Shown here in pieces: positions 58,829 through 64,000 of a stretch of DNA of 64,000 nucleotides. Position numbers and translations under genes: made by a program. Each line of letters begins with the position of its first letter. The stretch's first letter is position 1. This stretch comes from Fen-1301 sp963786395. GTDB taxonomy: Bacteria > Bacteroidota > Ignavibacteria > Ignavibacteriales > Ignavibacteriaceae. Below the pieces are notes generated by a model, which was given only the letters and a program-made list of their open reading frames with translations, was not told the DNA's origin and did not search any database. The stretch is taken from positions 12,118-76,117 of the forward strand of contig CAWAZD010000022.1 of the NCBI GenBank assembly GCA_963786395.1, in the 5' to 3' direction.

Positions 58829-59072
58829 TTACCAGCAGTACATATCTGCACATTGAGAAAATTCTGGACATGCTCTTGTATTATGGCAACATCCCAAATC
58901 GGCATCTCCTATTAATGGTCCAGCATTTACTTGTTGCATACTACTTATACAAGACTATAACTTGTAGGACAAACCACACGGCCATTACAGGTTCCTGAAA
59001 TAATCGTAATATAGAAAAAAACAGAACAAATGAGAACAAACTAACCATGGCAAGTTTTTTTAACTTTTTCAT
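58829..59072 (-). pseudogene. Small exported cysteine-rich polypeptide, one net frameshift
   Basis: An ATG at 59072 with a strong AAGGAG site starts MKKLKKLAMVSLFSFVLFFS, a clear export signal. Sequence in shifted frames continues GTCNGRVVCPTSYSL and then VNAGPLIGDADLGCCHNTRA followed by CPEFSQCADMYCW and a stop at 58829. The reconstructed product has about 80 residues and seven Cys, all in the mature part. The total length is one base off a multiple of three. It lies between a thiol oxidoreductase gene and a large secreted protein gene. No named family is recognised. Confidence 0.6.
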
Positions 59073-59099
59073 TTATGAACTCCTTTATTAAACTACTTC

Positions 59100-59622
59100 C
59101 TATTTTGAATTAATTATTGTTTTATCAGATAAAAGGCCAATTTGAGATTCCATTACTTCATTGTTTTTGATTAATACAGTTGCCGGAACAGCAGAAATTT
59201 TATATGTTTTTCTAAAATCTTTATTAACGGGAATGAAAACCTTGTATGGAATAGCGTTTTTTCTAACATAATCATTCACTTTTAGTAAACTGTCACTGGA
59301 AATTCCAATAATATCATATTTGTTATCTTTTGAATTGTCATTAAACATTTCTTTCCATATTGTAACGTTCTTTAAACAGTACGGGCATGAAGTTGAAAAA
59401 ACAAATAATAAGGTTTCTTTGTTCCGGTTTAATTTTATCTCCTCATATTTGACCTTGCAAATTGAATGCTTCAAAATTGCTTATTTTGTCTCCCTTTTTT
59501 ATCATATCTACGGATAACTTTGCTTCCAAACTTTGATTCTTTTTAATAAGCAAAACGATTACAATAGCAAAAGAAATTAATATTACATGTAAAAAGATGT
59601 TGTACCAGTTATATTGTCCCAT
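59100..59622 (-). pseudogene. MauD/TlpA-like membrane-anchored thiol oxidoreductase, one frameshift
   Basis: The start at ATG 59622 gives MGQYNWYNIFLHVILISFAI, a membrane anchor, then KKGDKISNFEAFNLQGQ. The frame breaks near 59455 and continues as ETLLFVFSTSCPYCLKNVTI with a CPYC redox site. The cis-Pro loop SAVPATVLIKNNEV completes a thioredoxin fold. The layout (anchor plus periplasmic thioredoxin) matches MauD/TlpA proteins, which make or reshuffle disulfides. It heads the run that includes the Cys-rich polypeptide, 27 nt downstream. Confidence 0.75.
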
Positions 59623-59751
59623 TGGCTTTACCCTTAATTTTAATTGTATATAATAAAACGATAATTATTTTAAATGTATAGACTATCCCCATCATAGTAG
59701 ACAGAGAGAAAAGCAACTATATTAATAAAAGTAAGTATAGGAGTTAAAACA

Positions 59752-60052
59752 ATGTCAGAGAGAAAAGCCAGGAAAACATTTGATAAGGAATTTAAGATTT
59801 CATCAGTAAAACTGGTATTAGATTCAGAAAGATCAATAGCTAGTATAGCCGAGGATCTAGGAATATCAGAGAACACATTATTTAACTGGAAGAATAAATA
59901 TAGCGAAGATGCAAAGAATGCATTTCCAGGTAAAGGAACATGAAACCGGAAGAAGAAGAACTAAGAAAGTTAAAGAAGGATCTTGCACATGTAACATGGA
60001 GTGGGACATTTTAAAAAAAGCCATAGCTTTCTTTGCAAAGGACGCGAAGTGA
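59752..60052 (+). pseudogene. IS3-family transposase OrfA
   Basis: The product MSERKARKTFDKEFKISSVK continues with a helix-turn-helix (RSIASIAEDLGISENTLFNW). After a break near 59940 come the leucine-zipper KPEEEELRKLKKDLAHVT and ILKKAIAFF-like residues ending AKDAK. It recognises the IS ends. At least two frameshifts interrupt it. Confidence 0.8.
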
Positions 60053-60920
60053 TATACCATTTAATAAAAGAGAAACTTAATAATTACGGGTATGGTGTGT
60101 GCAAAGTACTGGAAGTAACCAGAGCCGGATATTATCATTGGCAAAAGCGAGAAGTATTCAGGGAGAATAGAAGAAAAGAAATCCATGGAATTAATTAGGA
60201 AACATCATACTCTAAGTAAAGGCGATATGGATTGTTCAGAATACATAAAGCAATCAGCAGAGAAGGCCTGATTGTAAATAAGAAAAGGATACACGGGTTA
60301 ATGAAGAAGTAAAATATTCATTCAACGACCAGAAGGAAGTTCAAGGTAACAACAAAACAAAGTAAAGGAGCTATGTTCAGCGAAAATCTGTTGAACGGAA
60401 TCTTTCAGACAAAACGAGCAAATGAGATCTGGACTTCAGACATAACATACATAGGACTAAAGAAGGCTGGCTTTATTTGCAGTGGTTCAGATATTTATAG
60501 CCGTGAAGAAATAGGCTGGGCAATAATGGAGCGCCAACAGCCGAGATAGTGCAGAAGGCAATAGCAATGGCTATAACAAACAGAAAGCCTGAAAGGGATA
60601 TAATCTTCCACTCGGACCGTGGAAGCCAGTACACGAGCAATAAAGTCAGACGTATCCTTGATCATTATGGCTTCAGACAATCAATGAGCGGCAAAGGAAA
60701 CTGTTATGATAATGCAATAACAGAAACATTTTTCAGCACATTAAAAAAAGAACTTGTTTACTTAACAGTATTTGAAACTAAAGAACAGGCAAAAAGAGAA
60801 ATATTTGAGTACATAGAAATATATTATAACAGGCAGAGCATACATTCCTCATTGGGTTATTTAAGTCCGGTGGAATATGAAATGAAAATGAGAGAAGAAT
60901 TTAATTCAAGAGTTGCTTAA
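60049..60920 (+). pseudogene. IS3-family transposase OrfB, broken
   Basis: Pieces of the rve-type DDE integrase are in three frames. They are VIYHLIKEKLNNYGYGVCKV (N-terminal HTH_21 region), IWTSDITYIG-like sequence around 60430 with the first Asp, and the intact C-terminus from 60549 with the second Asp in IIFHSDRGSQYTS and the Glu in CYDNAITETFFSTLKKE. IS3 OrfB is normally made by frameshift fusion with OrfA. Here additional frameshifts would prevent activity, unless they are sequence errors. Confidence 0.8.
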
Positions 60921-61059
60921 CTTTATGTCTAATTTAGAGGGAATAGATCATAAATTTTCCCTACAACTGTTTGTGAATATGAAAGGCTAAAAAATAATAC
61001 TACAAGAAGAACTGATTTATAAATACCCATGCGAGTAACCTCTTTGATTTGTTTATTTG

Positions 61060-61067
61060 CAAAGGTA
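61060..61067 (-). promoter_or_regulatory. -7 promoter element facing the MauD-like operon
   Basis: TACCTTTG on the minus strand matches TAnnTTTG. It lies 41 bp from the centre of the nearest regulator-like box, so that box would be centred near -48. No good -33 TTTG is present, as expected for an activator-dependent promoter. The IS3 element now separates this promoter from the MauD-like gene. Confidence 0.5.
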
Positions 61068-61098
61068 ATTTATTTATTGGAATAATTTAAAATGAATC

Positions 61099-61175
61099 AG
61101 TATAAGTACTAATAATTGATCCGTAAAACTAGGTATATGTACTATATTTTCGCCTTATTAATAGTATATGTACTA
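61099..61175. promoter_or_regulatory. Cluster A: three AGTATATGTACT-type boxes
   Basis: AGTATAAGTACT (61099-61110), GGTATATGTACT (61132-61143) and AGTATATGTACT (61163-61174) each continue with A. Centres are 33 and 31 bp apart, about three helical turns, so all face the same side of the DNA. The cluster lies just past the response-regulator gene and upstream of the minus-strand run at 59.6-51.4 kb. Confidence 0.7.
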
Positions 61176-61181
61176 TTTTTA

Positions 61182-61834
61182 CTATTGATTCAGCATACTT
61201 TATAGCAAATCGTATAAGTGATGGAAGAATTTGGCAAATCAAATTTCTTCATTATTGTAATTCGATGAGAATCAATTGTTTTTTTGCTTAAATGCATTTC
61301 TTCTGCGATTCTATGCTTGTAAGCCATCACTAATTAACATTAGATTTTTATCTTAAATTTTTGTAACTTATCCGCTAAATACGGAATTCAATTAACAGGA
61401 TGATGCTCATATTTTTTAATATAGCCTTTATTTTTTCTTCATCATATTGCTCGCCAAAATATCTCCTGCCATGATACACTTCATTTATTGCAAATGCAAC
61501 TCTCCTCTTTCAATGCTTTTGTTTACCAGTCCTAGTCCCCCGATTTTTAATGCAAAATAAATATGCTGTTCGCCTGTAAGCATAGTTAGGAATAATGCTT
61601 TAATATCGGGAAATTTTATTTTAATTTCCTTATTGCATCTGTACCTGAAAGCTACGGCATCGAAATATCTACAAGCATCACATCAGGTTTAAGGTTTTCA
61701 TATTTCGTAATCAAATCCTACCCATCAACTGCTTCGCCGATGACATAGATTCCTGGTTGGTCTCTCAACAAACTCGCCAATCCATTCCTGAACAATGTAT
61801 GGTCGTCACAAATAATAATTCTAATATCGTTCAT
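61182..61834 (-). pseudogene. NarL/FixJ-type response regulator, broken
   Basis: The start ATG at 61834 overlaps the kinase stop (ATGA). The receiver begins MNDIRIIICDDHTLFRNGLA with the acidic pair, and the phosphorylated Asp lies in PDVMLVDISMP. An in-frame TAG follows VDG, and further shifts lie near 61630 and 61500. The C-terminus encodes a LuxR-type helix-turn-helix (IAEEMHLSKKTIDSHRITIM then KKFDLPNSS). It is the obvious candidate to bind the nearby boxes. Confidence 0.75.
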
Positions 61835-62967
61835 ATAGCCTCATATGGTAATTCAAATATTAATGCGGTACCTTCCTCGTCTGACGAAGTAATCTTCATT
61901 CTTCCATTAAGAACTTTTATTCTTTCAGACATATTAAGAAGGCCATAATTTTTATGTTGATCTACTGATTCAGGATCAAACCCGACTCCATTGTCCGTAA
62001 TTGTTACCTTTATCAGTTTCTTAGAAAATGAATTGAATATGATATTCAGTTGCCTGAGAATGTTTTAAAGTGTTACTTAGTGATTCCTGAATAATTCTAA
62101 ATAATTGTCAACTCGGCTTTTTTCTCCAACCGGACCGGAGTGCCAAGATATTCTATTTTCCCTTTAACCGAAAAATTCTTTGAAATATTTTCAGAAAGAC
62201 TACCGCATCGTAGATACCCAGGTCTTCAAGGATTTTGGGTTTCAGGTTGAATAATATTTCACGTAGTTCTCAATTGTCATTCAAGTGTCGTATTAATTTC
62301 TAGGGAATTATTAAAGGTATTATAATCGTTACAACTGTTAAGTTTCATCTTAATCAAATATAGGTTCTGGCCTATACTATCATGAAGTTCAAGGCCAATT
62401 CGTTCTTTTTCTGCTTCTAAATGGTCCTGCAAATAAAAAGTAAGTGCTTGATACTGTTGTTCAGATTCATCAATTTTTTTTTCGTTATTAATTTTATCAG
62501 TATGGTCGATTAAATACATGCCTGCCATTTTAAAAGTTTTAATGCCATAAAAATAAACAGTAAAGTGTTTTTCCCATAGCGTGAAATCTGATTGAAATTT
62601 TGATCCATTTTCAATTTCCTTTTGAAAGTCAAAAGTTAACTCAGGAATAATCTGTTTCATATTTATTAATTTTAGGATTTAATACCTAAAATGTCCTGGG
62701 CTGATTTATTGCAATGGATAATCTCGCCCTTTATATTGGTCCGGTTTACTGGATTGGGTCTGATTCTGAAAACGCAGTGATAATTTGCAAATTATTTAGT
62801 TCAAGTTTTTTCTTTTCATTTTCATGATTTTTTTTCAGAGGGGCTATTACTTTAAGATATACAATATAGATTACAAGTACAAAGACAAGAACGAAAAGAA
62901 GCGAAAAGTAGACTGGATTTTAAGGATTTTCGAATAATCTTTTATAAATGTTAAATTCATTTTCCAT
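61831..62967 (-). pseudogene. Sensor histidine kinase (HisKA_3 type), broken
   Basis: The start MENEFNIYKRLFENP (ATG 62967) is followed, after a frame change, by a membrane segment YFSLLFVLVFVLVIYIVYLK. A PAS-like domain comes next (RTNIKGEIIHCNKSAQDILG, in several frames). The phosphoacceptor helix is EKERIGLELHDSIGQNLYLI with its His. The HATPase domain has QESLSNTLKHSQAT, VTITDNGVGFDPESV and GLLNMSERIKVLNGRM. About five frameshifts interrupt it. Motif quality is high despite the breaks. Confidence 0.75.
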
Positions 62968-63046
62968 TCGTAAATACTGGGGTGATTTCATTATTAAGTT
63001 TAATATAAGAATTATTTTTGAGAAATAGCTGTAATGAGCTAAAAAA

Positions 63047-63124
63047 TAGTACATATACTATTTAATCCACTAAAAACATAGTATATGTACCTAGAAAATC
63101 GATGCGGAAATAGTATATGTACTA
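63047..63124. promoter_or_regulatory. Cluster B: three AGTATATGTACT-type boxes
   Basis: AGTACATATACT (63048-63059), AGTATATGTACC (63080-63091) and AGTATATGTACT (63112-63123) have centres 32 and 32 bp apart. They lie 80-157 bp upstream of the kinase start and about 500 bp upstream of the mauE-like gene on the other strand. A TAGCTTTTG sequence at 63159-63167 stands about 45 bp beyond the last box, mirroring cluster A. Confidence 0.7.
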
Positions 63125-63244
63125 ATGTTTTTAAGAAATATTTTATGTTGATTTACTCTAGCTTTTGGAATTGATATAACTATGTGTTTGGCTTAAATGT
63201 TAATGGTCATATGGCGATAATTTGTGAAAGAATAAAATTAAAGA

Positions 63245-63330
63245 ATATTCCGATGAGATTGAAGATGCAGAGCTTTTTATTTATGGTAATTTGAATAATT
63301 GGTTGTGGTCAATTAACCGTATTAATTACA
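63245..63330 (+). pseudogene. Short coding remnant, possibly of a DUF5103-like protein
   Basis: In the gap 63125-63628 one plus-strand piece reads YSDEIEDAELFIYGNLNNWL followed by WSINRINYIFI and a stop. The AELFIYGNLNNW core resembles the DA-x-VFGAFNNW segment of DUF5103 (a T9SS plug protein) or similar carbohydrate-binding modules. More coding-like fragments follow in shifted frames to about 63520. There is no start, and the assignment is weak. Confidence 0.3.
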
Positions 63331-63628
63331 TATTTATTTGATAAAGCACCGTATTTTAATACTGAAACAACTTATCTCTAATGATACGATATTTATAAAA
63401 GAATTAATATACCTAGAATATTATTCCTTTAAATTGGCTTTGGGGGAAAATATTCTGGGAACCCCGAGGATTTGAAGAACGAGTCTACTTAGTAAATGGA
63501 TTTGATGATTATGCAATCTAAGTAGCTTAATAATGTTGACTTTGAGCGAGCTGTGGTTTTTTTTATTACAAGTAGTAGCATTTAGTAATATCAACCTTTT
63601 TAATTATATCGATAATTTTGAGGTAGAC

Positions 63629-64000
63629 ATGAACAATATTAAATATAATAAAGGAGCAGAATTTACTATCCGAATATTTTTATCTTTATTATTAGGCATT
63701 TCAGCAATTACTAAATTATTGAATGTAGAACCCACTGTTGAAGAAATATCAAATCTCTTTCAATTGGGCAATACCTTTACTTATATATTTGTTTATCTTT
63801 TAATAATAGCGGAGCTATTGATTTCATTATCATTAGTAATTTATTTCAAATCATTAAAACCAATCATAATCGCGCTTTGCTTATTTTTGGCCTTCCTTTT
63901 TTATAACCTTATTAAGTTAACTTTAGCCGGAGATATTGACTGTGGGTGTTTTGGTTCTGCAATTGATACTAAAACCTCAACAATGTTAATCTTAGATACT
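63629..64000 (+). CDS. MauE/DoxX-like membrane protein, N-terminal part
   Basis: The gene starts at ATG 63629 after a GAGG site and runs off the window (124 codons seen). It has four hydrophobic segments (FTIRIFLSLLLGISAITKLL, YIFVYLLIIAELLISLSLVI, PIIIALCLFLAFLFYNLIKL) and the Cys pair DCGCFGSAIDT that marks the MauE family. MauE is thought to supply electrons or disulfides across the membrane to MauD-type thioredoxins. A MauD-like gene lies at 59.1-59.6 kb on the other strand. Confidence 0.85.
   Translation, partial: MNNIKYNKGAEFTIRIFLSLLLGISAITKLLNVEPTVEEISNLFQLGNTFTYIFVYLLIIAELLISLSLVIYFKSLKPIIIALCLFLAFLFYNLIKLTLAGDIDCGCFGSAIDTKTSTMLILDT

Larger units (their letters stand above)
59675..60950 (+). 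mobile_element. IS3-family insertion sequence, decayed
   Basis: The element is 1276 bp with TG...CA ends. The imperfect inverted repeats align CTATCCCCATCATAGTAGACA (left, three mismatch region) with CTATTCCCTCTAAATTAGACA (right, reverse complement). A 4-bp TAAA duplication is seen at 59671-59674 and 60951-60954. It encodes broken OrfA and OrfB. It sits between the MauD-like gene and a cluster of regulator-like boxes, pushing them apart by 1.28 kb. Confidence 0.8.

Noticed and set aside
61757..61948. Plus-strand frame within the two-component genes
   Set aside because: The minus strand encodes the clear receiver and HATPase motifs here; the plus frame is a shadow.
1..64000. CRISPR array
   Set aside because: No regular direct repeats with unique spacers are present. 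The 31-33 bp box spacing at 61.1 and 63.1 kb has only three units each, 12-bp repeats and no cas genes.

Overview
The window looks like a chromosome segment of an AT-rich member of the Ignavibacteria (Bacteroidota/Chlorobiota side of the FCB group). The assignment is an inference from several signals. Secreted proteins end in the type IX secretion sorting domain (variants of NYPNPFNPST, then SSGIYFYK and a final KM-x-x-LK). PorV-family and TonB-receptor/DUF4249 genes are present. Bacteroidota-type promoters (TTTG, about 20 nt, TAnnTTTG) can be seen, and TTG/GTG starts are common.

Layout. 0-16 kb: the 5' end of a 6-phosphogluconate dehydrogenase gene, rplU-rpmA, a T9SS cargo protein, a DedA protein, an exbB-exbD-tonB operon, a K+-independent-type membrane pyrophosphatase, an AlbA-domain regulator with mtgA, a large TPR lipoprotein, a P-II gene and a badly frame-broken secA. 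16-29 kb: a glnE-family gene and a DUF2723 membrane protein (+), facing a long minus-strand operon greA, ribD, ribE, tilS, hpt, ftsH, polyprenol/diacylglycerol-kinase family gene, DUF4837 lipoprotein. 29-45 kb: ferritin, a secreted M1 peptidase, an AddB-like nuclease/helicase, a CYTH protein, an outer-membrane protein, an M14 peptidase, a zinc-ribbon protein, rpsU, a LOG protein, dacB, a T9SS cargo protein and a frame-broken subtilase. 45-51 kb: secG, tRNA-Met, obgE, an acidic unknown protein, then an accessory island with three toxin-antitoxin modules (HigBA-like, Phd/ParE-like, MazEF-like) among gene fragments.

51-64 kb holds the most interesting locus. A minus-strand run encodes a MauD/TlpA-like thiol oxidoreductase, a small exported cysteine-rich polypeptide, a large T9SS-type secreted protein, a PorV-family protein, a TonB-dependent receptor, a DUF4249 lipoprotein and an outer-membrane barrel fragment. 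Upstream lie an IS3-family insertion, a NarL/LuxR-type two-component system (both genes frame-broken) and, divergently, a MauE-like membrane protein. Two clusters of three near-identical boxes (AGTATATGTACT), spaced 31-33 bp, flank the two-component genes. In both clusters the nearest box sits about 41-46 bp from a TAnnTTTG-like element, pointing at the MauD-like operon and at the mauE-like gene. I infer a dedicated regulon for making and exporting a disulfide-rich secreted product.

Frameshifts concentrate in secA (13.3-16.4 kb) and at 57-63 kb, while very long genes elsewhere are intact. Motifs remain well conserved in the broken genes, so part of this may be consensus error rather than decay. 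Intergenic regions carry a family of palindromic repeats in composite arrays.
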